Origin: Shewanella cyperi | Lineage (GTDB): Bacteria > Pseudomonadota > Gammaproteobacteria > Enterobacterales > Shewanellaceae | Direction of reading: 5' to 3' | NCBI RefSeq assembly: GCF_017354985.1 | Contig: NZ_CP071501.1 | Span: 4,036,001-4,100,000 of the forward strand | Length of the DNA: 64,000 nucleotides | In this document: one piece after another, positions 7,585 to 16,905 of the stretch | Layout of the letters: the number at the start of each line of letters is the position of its first letter | Numbering within the stretch: the first letter of the stretch is position 1 | Notes under the pieces: model-generated | What the model was told of the DNA's origin: nothing | What the model saw: the letters and a program-made list of their open reading frames with translations, nothing else | Databases searched by the model: none | Position numbers and translations under genes: made by a program

Positions 7585-10311
7585 TTATTCAACCTTGCTA
7601 ATATCACCCGCTTTTATCAGAGCAAAATCTTCGACTTTAATGTAATTACGGAACACCTTCGTCAAATCCTCTGCCGTCAGTGCTTGAATTTGGGCTTCAA
7701 AATCCTTGTCAAAGTCCATGCTTCGCTCCAGCTTGAGATTCTTGCTTAAGGTGCGTACCAACTCTTTATCTTGGGCTCTACTCACCTTGCGTCCTTGTAA
7801 CAATCCGGATTTGGCCGCTGCTACTTCGTCCGCAGTAAATCCATCCTTGAGCAGACGCGCAATCTCCTCCTTGAAGCCTGTCTCTACCTTGTTCAGGTTT
7901 TGCGGTGCGCAAATGGCATAGGCTCCAAGAATGGCCCTTTGGTCCTCACTTTCAAATTGCAAGAAAGAGCCGGCAGTATAGCTCAGGCCATCTTGTTGGC
8001 GCAGTCGCGTAGCCAAACGGGAGCTGAGGAAACCGCCGCCGAGAATATAGTTGCCTAATGTTAAGGCCGGAGCATCGACGCTGGTATCACCGGCCGGCAG
8101 CTGCAATGAGGCGACGAAAGTCGCGTTTTCTTTATCTGGGGTATTAAAGCTGATCGGATTGGCATCCAATTTCTGGTATGGGCTATCAATCCTCTGATAA
8201 TCCCGCTTGCCATTCCAGTTATTGGTCAGGCTCTCAAGGCTGTTAAGGGTTGTTTGCGTGTCAAAGTCACCAATCACCGCAATTTGCATCTGCTTGGCGC
8301 CATAAAACTCTTTGTGGTACTGCTTCAGCTGTTTCAAGTTTAGGGCATCGAGCTCTGCCAACTGTTCTTCAAAACTGCCTACGTGTCTTGGATCGTCTTT
8401 CTCATAGGGGCTCTGGTGTCGGCTGAAGGCGTTGAAAGCCAGCGCTTGGGGATCCTGCAAGTTTTGTTCAATGGCTACCTTGGCCTCGGCCCTGTATTGC
8501 TCAAACTCTTTTTCCGGGAATGTTGGATTTCGTAGCACATCCGTAACTATAGCCAAGACAGAAGTCAGCTTATCCTTTGTGGTTTCCAAGGTGAGGAACA
8601 AACTGCCATTGCCACTACCAATCTGGAGATTGGCCTGTAACTTGTCGAGTTCCTCTTTAATTTGTTCGCGGCTGTACTTGCTGCTACCACGCAGCAACAT
8701 TTCACCCACGGCTTCGCCGACGGTATTCTTTCCTTTCAGGCTGGACAGGTCACCAAACTGGGCATTCATGCGCAGCACCACGGTTTCACCCCGGGTTTTC
8801 TTTGGCAGCAATGCCACCTGAGTGCCCGATTTCAACACCAAAGTCTGGGTTCGGCTGTCAATGCTGTCTTGAGAAGGGTCAAAGGCTTCGCCTTGTGCCA
8901 CCAGCTCACGTCCCTTGTAGTCCTTCACCATGGCTGTCACATCAGCAACCGCGGGAATCTCTATCCGCTCAGGTTTTTCACTTGGAATGAAACGCCCCAA
9001 GGTACGGTTATTTTGAGCCAAGTAGTATTCTGCCACCCGCTGCACGTCGGCCAGCGTGACTTTCTCCAAACGATCCCGATTTAAGAACAGCAAACGCCAA
9101 TCGCCCATGCCAAGCCATTCAGACAATTCAAGGGCAACGCGTTCCGATGAGTTAAATGCCAAGGTCAGATTTTTCAGCAGCGTACGTTTGGCCGTTTCAA
9201 GTTCTTTTTCGGTGATAGGTTGGCTTTGTATAGACTCCAAAGTATCAAGGAACACTTTTTGTGATTTATCTATATTGGCGGCCTTATCCAATTCAGCGAT
9301 GAAAATGGCCAATCCCGGTTCCTGCCATTGGAAACCCATTCCATAAACCGAAGACGCCAACTTGTTTTCCACCATGGCCTTATGCAAACGGCCATTGGGA
9401 GTAGCACCGAGGATTTCATTCAGCAAATCAATCGCAGCATAGTCCTCGTGGGCACCTGGCGGCACATGATACATGCTTCCCAGTAATTGCACGTCGCCAA
9501 CGCGGCGCACTGTCACCTGACGCTCACCGTCTTGAGCCGGCTCTTGGGTATAAAGCGGTTCCAAGGCGCGCTGAGGTTTGGGTATTGCACCAAATTTGGA
9601 TTCAATCTTGCCCAGCATGACCTTGGAATCAAACTTGCCCGCAACTATCAGGGTCGCATTATCTGGCTGATAATATTTCTTATAAAATGCCTGTAGACGC
9701 TCTATGGAGACATTTTCCAAATCCGAGCGGGCACCAATGGTTGACTTACCATAATTGTGCCATTCAAAGGCGGTGCTCATCATGCGCTGCAGAGTGATAC
9801 GCATGGGACTATTTTCACCCTTTTCAAACTCGTTACGCACCACAGTCATCTCAGTGTCGAGATCCTTTTTGGCGATAAAGGAATTGACCATACGGTCAGA
9901 CTCCATGCTAAGCGCCCAATCAATATTCTCTTCGGTGGCCGCAAAGGTTTCGAAATAGTTGGTACGATCTGTCCAGGTGGTACCGTTTGGTCTGGCACCG
10001 TGGGAGCTCAACTCCGAAGGGATATCTTTATGATTGGGGCTGCCCTTGAACACCATATGTTCAAGCAGATGCGCCATGCCCGTCTCACCATAATTTTCAT
10101 GTTTGGAGCCCACATGGTAGGTAACGTTGACTGTGACAGTTTCCTTGGTCGCATCGGGGAACAATAATACCTTCAAGCCATTATCAAGCCGATATTCGGT
10201 AATCCCCTCCACTTCAGTGACTTTGTCTGCTGCCAATGCAGTAAAGCTGCCCATGCCACCGAGAGCCAGTAACAGAGCGCTGGCAATGCGATTTTTTCGC
10301 AAAATTTTCAT
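7585..10311 (-). CDS. M16 family zinc peptidase (pitrilysin-type), periplasmic
   Basis: A 908-residue protein made of two tandem M16 halves. After a signal peptide (residues 1-28, ending TALAA) the first half carries the inverted zinc motif HLLEH at 81-85, with the third ligand Glu at about 161 (VRNEFE). The second half (from about 470) lacks the motif, as in most M16 proteins of this size, where it forms the inactive side of the chamber. It would degrade peptides in the periplasm. The longer frame to 10371 is rejected: ATG 10311 has GGGA upstream and starts the signal peptide. Transcribed alone between two strong terminators. Confidence 0.93.
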   Translation of the reverse strand: MKILRKNRIASALLLALGGMGSFTALAADKVTEVEGITEYRLDNGLKVLLFPDATKETVTVNVTYHVGSKHENYGETGMAHLLEHMVFKGSPNHKDIPSELSSHGARPNGTTWTDRTNYFETFAATEENIDWALSMESDRMVNSFIAKKDLDTEMTVVRNEFEKGENSPMRITLQRMMSTAFEWHNYGKSTIGARSDLENVSIERLQAFYKKYYQPDNATLIVAGKFDSKVMLGKIESKFGAIPKPQRALEPLYTQEPAQDGERQVTVRRVGDVQLLGSMYHVPPGAHEDYAAIDLLNEILGATPNGRLHKAMVENKLASSVYGMGFQWQEPGLAIFIAELDKAANIDKSQKVFLDTLESIQSQPITEKELETAKRTLLKNLTLAFNSSERVALELSEWLGMGDWRLLFLNRDRLEKVTLADVQRVAEYYLAQNNRTLGRFIPSEKPERIEIPAVADVTAMVKDYKGRELVAQGEAFDPSQDSIDSRTQTLVLKSGTQVALLPKKTRGETVVLRMNAQFGDLSSLKGKNTVGEAVGEMLLRGSSKYSREQIKEELDKLQANLQIGSGNGSLFLTLETTKDKLTSVLAIVTDVLRNPTFPEKEFEQYRAEAKVAIEQNLQDPQALAFNAFSRHQSPYEKDDPRHVGSFEEQLAELDALNLKQLKQYHKEFYGAKQMQIAVIGDFDTQTTLNSLESLTNNWNGKRDYQRIDSPYQKLDANPISFNTPDKENATFVASLQLPAGDTSVDAPALTLGNYILGGGFLSSRLATRLRQQDGLSYTAGSFLQFESEDQRAILGAYAICAPQNLNKVETGFKEEIARLLKDGFTADEVAAAKSGLLQGRKVSRAQDKELVRTLSKNLKLERSMDFDKDFEAQIQALTAEDLTKVFRNYIKVEDFALIKAGDISKVE

Positions 10312-10502
10312 GCAATTTCCCTTTGTCTTGGTTGATATTCCTCCCAAAGCTAACAGCCTTTGATTGTTCATGCGAGAACAAAGGCTAAAAAATTTACCGT
10401 CATTCGTTTTGATTTAAGTCGCTTATTCAACGACCTATTGCCAATAAGCCCAGGTAGGGTATCAGCAATCGAAATTGACTTTGTTGGCTGTAATGGGACT
10501 AA

Positions 10503-10529
10503 AAAGCCGCATCAAGATGATGCGGCTTT
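10503..10529 (-). terminator. Terminator of gor
   Basis: A 12-bp stem (AAAGCCGCATCA / TGATGCGGCTTT) with a 3-nt loop, 40 bp after the gor stop codon, followed on the minus strand by further T. The plus-strand side is also T-rich. Confidence 0.88.
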
Positions 10530-10568
10530 ATTTTTTGGATAGGGTGCAGGAGCTTGGCGCCAAAAGGC

Positions 10569-11924
10569 CTAACGCATGGTGACAAATTCTTCTGCACCGG
10601 TGGGGTGTATGGCCACTACCGCATCGAAATCGGCCTTGGTGGCGCCCATCTTGATAGCCACGCCGAAGCCCTGGAGTATTTCATCCATGCCGAAACCTAT
10701 GCCGTGAATACCGACCACTGTCTCCTCGGGGCCGGCACACACCAGCTTCATCTTGCAGGACTGACGGTGGGCGGTAACGGCTGTGTACATGGAGGTGAAG
10801 GTCGAGTTGTAGACCTTGATATTATTCTCACCGTACTTGGCCCTGGCCTCGGGCTCGGTCAGGCCCATGGTGCCTATGGGGGGATGACTGAACACCACGG
10901 TCGGCACATTGGAATAGTCCATGCGCGCCTCTGGCATGTTACCGAACAGGCGCTCAGACAGCAGACGTCCGGCTTTCACCGCCACCGGGGTCAACTCAAT
11001 GCCACCGGCCATGATGTCACCGACGCAATAGATGCCCTTGGCACGGGTGTTCTGCTGTTCATCCACCAGCACATAGCCCTGCTCATCCAGCTGTACATCG
11101 GTGTTCTCCAACCCTATGTTGCCTGTGGCCGGGCTGCGGCCAATGGCCCAGATAAGGCAATCCACTTCATGGCGCTCACCGTTTTCCAGCTCCAGCACCA
11201 GGGTGCCGTCCTGTTGCTTGTGAACCGCCTTGGGTACGGCATCCGTGTGCAGTGTGGGGCCCTGTGCCGCCATGGCATCCACCAGCGCCTGGCTGAGCAT
11301 GGGGTCAAAACCCCGCAGCGGCGCATGGCGGCGGACAAATAGCTTGGTGTCACTGCCGAGGGCGTGCAGTACCCCGGCGATTTCCACGGCAATATAACCG
11401 GCACCGACTACGGCCACTCTCTTGGGCTGTTCGTTGAGGGCGAAAAAGCCGTTGGAGTCTATGCCATGTTCGGCACCGGGAATATCGGGAATGGTGGGCG
11501 CACCGCCGGTGGCGATCAGTATATGGTCGGCGCTGTAATGCTCACCGTTGACCTCTATGGTGTGATTATCGACAAAGCGACCATAGCCCTGCACCAGGGT
11601 GACACCATTGCTGGCAAAGCCGCGACCATAGGCAGCGTGAACCCGTTCGATGTAGGCCTCGCGACTGGCGACCAGGGTCGCCCAGTCGAATTTTTTCACA
11701 TCCACATCAAAGCCGTAATCCTTGGCATACAGGTGAATGGCCTCGGCTATTTGGGCGCCGTACCACATGACTTTTTTGGGCACGCAACCAACGTTGACAC
11801 AGGTGCCGCCCACTTGCTGAGCTTCAATCAACAGCACCTTGGCACCGCGGATGGCGGCGCGGTTGGCAGAGGCAATACCACCGCTGCCGGCGCCGAGGCA
11901 GATGTAGTCGTAGTGTTGGGCCAT
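10569..11924 (-). CDS. gor: Glutathione-disulfide reductase
   Basis: A 451-residue flavoenzyme that reduces oxidised glutathione with NADPH in the cytosol. FAD site GAGSGG at 11-16; redox disulfide in [13 protein letters not shown] (Cys42 and Cys47); a second dinucleotide fold GAGYIAVE followed by the two arginines of [10 protein letters not shown] that select NADPH over NADH; and the C-terminal catalytic pair in HPTGAEE (His440, Glu445). Length and spacing match E. coli Gor almost residue for residue. The ATG at 11924 has GGAGA upstream. It has its own terminator. It sits 1.5 kb from prlC, an association also seen in enteric bacteria. Confidence 0.97.
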   Translation of the reverse strand: MAQHYDYICLGAGSGGIASANRAAIRGAKVLLIEAQQVGGTCVNVGCVPKKVMWYGAQIAEAIHLYAKDYGFDVDVKKFDWATLVASREAYIERVHAAYGRGFASNGVTLVQGYGRFVDNHTIEVNGEHYSADHILIATGGAPTIPDIPGAEHGIDSNGFFALNEQPKRVAVVGAGYIAVEIAGVLHALGSDTKLFVRRHAPLRGFDPMLSQALVDAMAAQGPTLHTDAVPKAVHKQQDGTLVLELENGERHEVDCLIWAIGRSPATGNIGLENTDVQLDEQGYVLVDEQQNTRAKGIYCVGDIMAGGIELTPVAVKAGRLLSERLFGNMPEARMDYSNVPTVVFSHPPIGTMGLTEPEARAKYGENNIKVYNSTFTSMYTAVTAHRQSCKMKLVCAGPEETVVGIHGIGFGMDEILQGFGVAIKMGATKADFDAVVAIHPTGAEEFVTMR

Positions 11925-12039
11925 GAAATTCTCCGTAATCTTCGGTCGGCGGGTCTCTATCGAGGGGTGCTAGTTTGCCCCCATAGCGGCGGCGCTTGCA
12001 AGAGACCGGGGAGAATCAACAGATATTGCGGCAATGAAA

Positions 12040-12492
12040 TCAGCGCCGGTATTGGCAGCGACCGTAGTCGTCAGGCTCCGGGCCATGGCCGCCGCAATCG
12101 AGACAACTCCACTCCTTGCGCCTGACCGTCAGCTCTTCTTTCTGGTAGCCGGCCCCCTGGCTGCGGACGGCAGCTTCCAGGTGATCCAATCTGGCATCCA
12201 GCCAACGACAGGCAGGGTCGTTGGCCACCAGCTGGCGCTCAACCTTGGTCTTGCTGATCGTCTTTTTGCTCTGTTTCACTTTGCCGGATTGGCGTTTAGG
12301 GGCTTGTGTGGCCTGCGGCAGATGAATTTCCAGTGCCGGGCGGCTTTCGGGCACGGCCAAAGGCTGGCCCTTATCGTCCAGAACTGCGTCTTTGGGGGGT
12401 AAATACTGATTATTGAGCACATCGGCACCCAAGGCGCCAACACTGAACAGCAAGAGACCGGCCCAAAGCCGGTAGCGATTTATGGCAGACAT
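12040..12492 (-). CDS. Exported hypothetical protein with four cysteines
   Basis: A 150-residue protein I do not recognise as a named family. It starts with a signal peptide or anchor (about residues 8-22, LWAGLLLFSVGALGA), followed by a Pro-rich and Lys-rich middle and a conserved-looking DPACRWLDARLDHLE segment. The tail contains CLDCGG and a final Cys, so a metal site or disulfides are possible. GGGA lies 7 nt before the ATG. It lies between gor and a beta-barrel gene, all on the minus strand but with gaps of 115 and 48 bp. Function unknown. Confidence 0.65.
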   Translation of the reverse strand: MSAINRYRLWAGLLLFSVGALGADVLNNQYLPPKDAVLDDKGQPLAVPESRPALEIHLPQATQAPKRQSGKVKQSKKTISKTKVERQLVANDPACRWLDARLDHLEAAVRSQGAGYQKEELTVRRKEWSCLDCGGHGPEPDDYGRCQYRR

Positions 12493-12540
12493 TTCCTTGT
12501 CCCGGATCCATTCCCTGATTCAGGCAAGCATAGCGGATAT

Positions 12541-13227
12541 TCAGAATTCCCGACTCAGGTGCAGGCTAATAAAATTAAGATCGCCTTCCTCATCATCCAG
12601 GATCACATCTCCCTGGGCCTCACTGTGTGCCAACTGCAGGGTTGTGGACCAACCGTCATCCAGGGTCCAGATTGCCTTAACTCCCCACTGTAAATGATTG
12701 CGGCCGCTGTGGAGTTCCGTCATGTACTGATAGTCCAGGCCCTGGGTAACGAAAGGCGTTAACTCCAGCGACTCTGTCAACTGCCAATGGCTGTAAAGAC
12801 TGAGTTCGACAAAATAACCGGCGGCATCACTGCTGTAGGTATAGGCCACCACAGGCACCAAACGCGGCTCCAGCCACCAGGCCAGGCTGGCAAACCATTC
12901 ATTGTCGGAGAAAGGCTCGTCGGCCACTATCTCCACCCTTTGGTACCCCAGACTGCCACGCCAGTCATCCCCCAGCGGCAGCTCATATTCCAGCCCCAGA
13001 TTCCACTCACTGAAAAACTCACTGTCACCGCGGGCCAGGGTGGCGTAGGCCGTCAAGCTATCAACCGAAACGGCAGCCCCGCCCCACCAAACGCCGCCCC
13101 GGCCTATATTGTCGCGGCCCTCGGACACATATTGGCTGTCCCAGCCCAGATCCAGCCAGTAGCCAGTGTCGGCTTGGCTGGCACAGGTGAACAGGATTAG
13201 CGGTAATAAAGACAAGGAGCTTTTCAT
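12541..13227 (-). CDS. Small outer-membrane beta-barrel protein (putative porin-like)
   Basis: A 228-residue protein with a signal peptide (MKSSLSLLPLILFTCASQA) and then alternating hydrophobic/polar strands throughout (YWLDLGWDSQYVSEGRD, WNLGLEYELPL, and so on), ending in Phe (LHLSREF), the usual outer-membrane insertion signal. The opening SQYVSEGR resembles the TIGR02001/TorF type of putative porins. About ten strands can be counted by eye. No enzymatic motif. It could be followed by the four-cysteine gene in one transcript (48-bp gap). Confidence 0.7.
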   Translation of the reverse strand: MKSSLSLLPLILFTCASQADTGYWLDLGWDSQYVSEGRDNIGRGGVWWGGAAVSVDSLTAYATLARGDSEFFSEWNLGLEYELPLGDDWRGSLGYQRVEIVADEPFSDNEWFASLAWWLEPRLVPVVAYTYSSDAAGYFVELSLYSHWQLTESLELTPFVTQGLDYQYMTELHSGRNHLQWGVKAIWTLDDGWSTTLQLAHSEAQGDVILDDEEGDLNFISLHLSREF

Positions 13228-13402
13228 TACAGGGGTCCGGCATTAAACACAGGCATAGCATAGCCTATTCAGCACCGGCTTAAATGAGAACAGATATCAT
13301 TTGAGATCCACACAGCATTTTTCCGCTGAACTTTATACGGTACGCGGTTATTTGATCGCCAGCACTGTTAAAGGGCGCATAAGCTGCTAAATGCGATCAC
13401 GC

Positions 13403-13431
13403 CTTGATAATTGCCGCCACAGGCCTTATCT
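13403..13431 (+). promoter_or_regulatory. Possible heat-shock (sigma32-like) promoter for prlC
   Basis: CTTGATA at 13403-13409, then 14 nt, then CCTTATCT at 13424-13431. This resembles the sigma32 consensus (CTTGAAA, 11-15 nt, CCCCATNT), about 37 bp before the prlC start. In Salmonella and E. coli prlC/opdA is heat-shock controlled, which supports the reading. Confidence 0.45.
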
Positions 13432-13467
13432 ATGGCCTATACACAGACCCGATTCCGAGGATCCCCT

Positions 13468-15504
13468 ATGAGCAACCCGCTGTTGTCCCCATCGACACTG
13501 CCGCCCTTTTCCAGCATTCGTCCCGAACACATAGAGCCCGCCGTCAGCCAGGCACTGAGTCATTGCCGCGCCGAAATCGAGCGGGTATTGGCCGCCGGCG
13601 ACTTCAGCTACGAGGGTCTGGTGACACCGCTGGAGCAGGCCGATGACGAGCTGGGTCAGCTCTGGTCCCCCGTGTCCCACATGAACTCGGTACTGAGCAC
13701 CGACAGCTGGCGCGCGGCCCACGATGCCTGCCTGCCGCTGCTGTCCGAGTACGGCACCTTTGTCGGCCAGCATGAGGGGCTGTACCAGGCCTATAAGACA
13801 TTACACGGCTCGGCGGAATTTGCCGGCCTGCCAAGGGCCAAGCAAACCCTTATCGAACACAGCCTGCGGGATTTCGAGCTGTCCGGCATAGGTCTGGACG
13901 CCGCTAAAAAGGCGCGCTACGGCGAAATCGTCAAGCGCATGTCCGAGCTGACCAGCAGTTTTTCCAACAATGTACTCGACGCCACCCACGCCTGGAGCAA
14001 ACTGGTGACAGATGAGGTCGAACTCAAGGGTCTGCCCGAGTCCGCCCTGGCCGCCGCCCGCGCCATGGCCGAGGACAAGCAGTTGGATGGCTGGCTGTTC
14101 ACCCTGGATTTCCCATCCTACCTGCCGGTAATGATGTATTGCGACAACCGGGCGCTGCGGGAAGAGTGTTATCGCGCCTTTGTCACCCGCGCCTCGGACC
14201 AGGGTCCCAACGCCGGCGAATTCGACAACGGTCCGCTGATGGAAGAAATCCTCGCCCTGCGCCACGAGCTGGCCCAGTTGCTGGGATTCGAAAGCTTCGC
14301 CCACAAGTCCCTGGCCACCAAGATGGCCGAGAGCCCGAGCCAGGTGGTGAGCTTCCTCAACGAGCTGGCACTGCATTCCAAGGCCCAGGCCAAGACCGAA
14401 CTGGCAGAGCTCAAGGCCTTCGCCGCCGAGCACCATGGCGACGCGACGCTGGAAGCCTGGGATCTCAGCTTCTACGCCGAAAAGCTCAAACAACACAAAT
14501 ACGAGATTTCCCAGGAAGAACTGCGCCCCTATTTCCCCGAGGACAGGGTGCTTGGCGGCCTGTTCCACACGGTGGAGCGTCTGTTTGGCCTGCGCATTGA
14601 AGAGCAGAAAGAATTCGATCGCTGGCACAAAGACGTGCGCCTGTTCCATATCTTCGATGCCAGTGGCGAGCAGCGCGGCAGCTTCTTCCTCGACCTCTAT
14701 GCCCGCAGCGGCAAACGCGGTGGCGCCTGGATGGACGAGTGCCGGGTACGCCGTCGCGGCCCCAATGGCCTGCAACTGCCGGTGGCCTACCTGACCTGCA
14801 ACTTCAACGGCCCGGTCGGCGGCAAACCGGCGCTGTTCACCCATGACGAAGTCACCACCCTGTTCCACGAATTCGGTCACGGCATCCACCATATGCTGAC
14901 CAGGATAGAAGTGGCCGGGGTGTCGGGTATCAATGGTGTGCCCTGGGATGCGGTGGAGCTGCCGAGCCAGTTCATGGAAAACTGGTGCTGGGAGCAGGAA
15001 GCACTGCAAGAGATCTCCGGCCATTTCGAGACCGGCGAGCCCCTGCCCAAGGCCATGCTCGACAAGATGCTGGCGGCGAAAAACTTCCAATCCGGCATGA
15101 TGATGCTGCGCCAACTGGAGTTTTCGCTGTTCGATTTCCGCCTGCACCTGGAATATGACCCCGCCAAGGGCGCCCGCATCCAGCAGACCCTGGACGAAGT
15201 GCGCGAACAGGTGGCCGTCCTGATCCCGCCGGCCTTCAACCGCTTCCAACACAGCTTCTCACACATCTTTGCCGGCGGTTACGCGGCGGGCTACTACAGC
15301 TACAAGTGGGCCGAAGTGTTGTCGGCCGATGCCTTCTCCCGCTTCGAGCAGGAAGGCATTTTCAACCCCGATACGGGCCATGACTTCCTGACCAATATTT
15401 TGGAGATGGGTGGCAGCGAAGAGCCCATGACCCTGTTCAAGCGCTTTATGGGCCGCGAGCCCAGCATAGAGGCACTGCTCAGGCACAGCGGTATCGAAGC
15501 GTAA
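13468..15504 (+). CDS. prlC: Oligopeptidase A (M3 zinc metallopeptidase)
   Basis: A 678-residue cytosolic thimet-type oligopeptidase; E. coli PrlC is 680. It degrades short peptides, including cleaved signal peptides and proteasome-like products of ATP-dependent proteases. The zinc site HEFGH is at 467-471, followed by the family segment GVPWDAVELPSQFMENWCWE. The frame is open from 13411, but ATG 13468 with GAGG at 13457-13460 gives the family N-terminus MSNPLL. In E. coli rsmJ is the next gene; here rsmJ is 11 kb away. A terminator follows at 15523. Confidence 0.96.
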   Translation: MSNPLLSPSTLPPFSSIRPEHIEPAVSQALSHCRAEIERVLAAGDFSYEGLVTPLEQADDELGQLWSPVSHMNSVLSTDSWRAAHDACLPLLSEYGTFVGQHEGLYQAYKTLHGSAEFAGLPRAKQTLIEHSLRDFELSGIGLDAAKKARYGEIVKRMSELTSSFSNNVLDATHAWSKLVTDEVELKGLPESALAAARAMAEDKQLDGWLFTLDFPSYLPVMMYCDNRALREECYRAFVTRASDQGPNAGEFDNGPLMEEILALRHELAQLLGFESFAHKSLATKMAESPSQVVSFLNELALHSKAQAKTELAELKAFAAEHHGDATLEAWDLSFYAEKLKQHKYEISQEELRPYFPEDRVLGGLFHTVERLFGLRIEEQKEFDRWHKDVRLFHIFDASGEQRGSFFLDLYARSGKRGGAWMDECRVRRRGPNGLQLPVAYLTCNFNGPVGGKPALFTHDEVTTLFHEFGHGIHHMLTRIEVAGVSGINGVPWDAVELPSQFMENWCWEQEALQEISGHFETGEPLPKAMLDKMLAAKNFQSGMMMLRQLEFSLFDFRLHLEYDPAKGARIQQTLDEVREQVAVLIPPAFNRFQHSFSHIFAGGYAAGYYSYKWAEVLSADAFSRFEQEGIFNPDTGHDFLTNILEMGGSEEPMTLFKRFMGREPSIEALLRHSGIEA

Positions 15505-15522
15505 AGGCCTTGGCTTAATGAC

Positions 15523-15546
15523 AAGGGGCGCACTGCGCCCCTTTTT
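15523..15546 (+). terminator. Terminator of prlC
   Basis: An 8-bp GC-rich stem (AAGGGGCG / CGCCCCTT) with a 5-nt loop and a following T run, 18 bp after the prlC stop. Confidence 0.85.
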
Positions 15547-15627
15547 GCTGCCGGTCCCCGGCGCCTTGCCTGCTGGTATGACCTCTGTTAGCCTGTGCTT
15601 TTAAAGCAAAAACTCAAGAACCGACCC

Positions 15628-16158
15628 ATGAATCTGTATTTCCGCTTAATCTGGTTGTTCCTCTGGCGCGTACGCCACTGCCGCAGCATAGGTTTTCTCG
15701 ACACCAGCCTGATCCAGTACCGGGCGCTGCCGTCTGACTGCGACATCAATATGCACCTGACCAACAGCCGCTATCCGGCCTTTATGGATCTCGCCCGCAC
15801 CTTTATGTTGGCGGAAATGGGCCTGCTGAAGCGCTTCCTCAAACTCAAGTGGATGCCGATAGTCAATGCCGCTGAATTCACCTATATCCGCGATATCAAG
15901 CCGCTGCAAAAATTCACCATTGAAAGCCGGGTCGTGGGTTGGGACGATAAATATTTCTATATTGATCAACGGTTTGTCAGCGATCGCGGTCTGCACTGCA
16001 TAGTGCATGTGCGCGGGGTATTCGTTTGTAACCGCAAGCAGGTGCCCATCAGCGAACTGATCCGCGAGGCGGGTTTCGAGGGAGAGACCCCTGAGCTGAC
16101 GCCCGAGGTACAACAGTGGAAGGCCTTTTTGCAACTCAAGAAGGAACGCAACAGCTGA
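15628..16158 (+). CDS. Hot-dog-fold thioesterase (THEM6/4HBT-like)
   Basis: A 176-residue protein. An N-terminal hydrophobic stretch (LYFRLIWLFLWRV) is followed by a hot-dog domain with the hallmark DCDINMHLTNSRYPAFMDLAR, where DxNxHxxNxxY is the 4HBT-type signature. Such enzymes hydrolyse acyl-CoA or acyl-ACP thioesters; the substrate is not evident. A GTG at 15595 opens the frame earlier, but ATG 15628 (weak AAGAA upstream) starts at the family-like N-terminus. It is convergent with the GST gene, with a 12-bp gap. Confidence 0.78.
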   Translation: MNLYFRLIWLFLWRVRHCRSIGFLDTSLIQYRALPSDCDINMHLTNSRYPAFMDLARTFMLAEMGLLKRFLKLKWMPIVNAAEFTYIRDIKPLQKFTIESRVVGWDDKYFYIDQRFVSDRGLHCIVHVRGVFVCNRKQVPISELIREAGFEGETPELTPEVQQWKAFLQLKKERNS

Positions 16159-16170
16159 TCAGGGCGCGGC

Positions 16171-16818
16171 TCAAGGAATGTTGCGCACGCCCGCGGTTTC
16201 CTCGGCCTGGGCCAGGGTAATTTCGTCGGTCACCAGCTCCCAGGCGCCGCGGATATTGGCCTGTTGCCGGTAACGGCACAGATTATCCAATTCGAACGGC
16301 GTCAGGAGATCGAACAGGGTATCCAGGCAGGGCACCAGGGCGCAGTCGGCCAGGGTAAAGCCATCGCCCACCAGCCAGTGGTTATCGGCCAGCTGGTTAT
16401 CCAACTCCTGCAAGGTCAGCCAAAGCCTGTTGCGCAACTGCCGGATTTTCAACTCGTCCTGCCGTGACTCATTGAGCAACTGCTCCAGCACAAATAGCTG
16501 ATTATTGAGATCATTGTCTATCAGCCTGTCCCACAGCCGTACCCGCAAATTCACCGAGGGCATATCCGGCAACAAGCGGGTGCCACCGCGCACCTGCCGG
16601 TCCAGGTATTCTATGATGATGCTGGATTCGGGCAATAACAGGCCATCGCTGGTCTTCAACAGTGGCAGCTTGCAGGGCGGATAAATCTGGGCAAATTCGG
16701 CCCGCTGCACAGGATCGCGTAGCTCCACCACCCGGGGGAAAAAATTGGCCTGCTTCTCATACAGACCCAGCAGGACCTTTTGGGAATAGCGTGACAGCGG
16801 ATGATAAAAAAGCTCCAT
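16171..16818 (-). CDS. Glutathione S-transferase family protein
   Basis: A 215-residue cytosolic protein with a thioredoxin-like N-terminal half: MELFYHPLSRYSQKV, where Ser/Tyr near residue 10 may contact glutathione, the cis-Pro region KLPLLKTSDG, and PESSIIIEYLD (glutathione gamma-Glu contact). The C-terminal half is all helical, with the usual GDGFTLADCALVP N-capping segment. Substrate unknown. Its 3' end faces the thioesterase gene; the LysR gene upstream on the same strand ends 88 bp away. Confidence 0.85.
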   Translation of the reverse strand: MELFYHPLSRYSQKVLLGLYEKQANFFPRVVELRDPVQRAEFAQIYPPCKLPLLKTSDGLLLPESSIIIEYLDRQVRGGTRLLPDMPSVNLRVRLWDRLIDNDLNNQLFVLEQLLNESRQDELKIRQLRNRLWLTLQELDNQLADNHWLVGDGFTLADCALVPCLDTLFDLLTPFELDNLCRYRQQANIRGAWELVTDEITLAQAEETAGVRNIP

Positions 16819-16905
16819 GACACCTGCCTTGCAGCAACCACCTACAAGTTAACTTTAGCCGCAGACGCCACAGAGGGTGCAGTTTTCTGCTGTATTGTTT
16901 GCCGG

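Noticed and set aside
13801..15252. Long minus-strand frame opposite prlC
   Set aside because: Mirror frame of a well-supported gene with codon bias that opens the complement; no family features.
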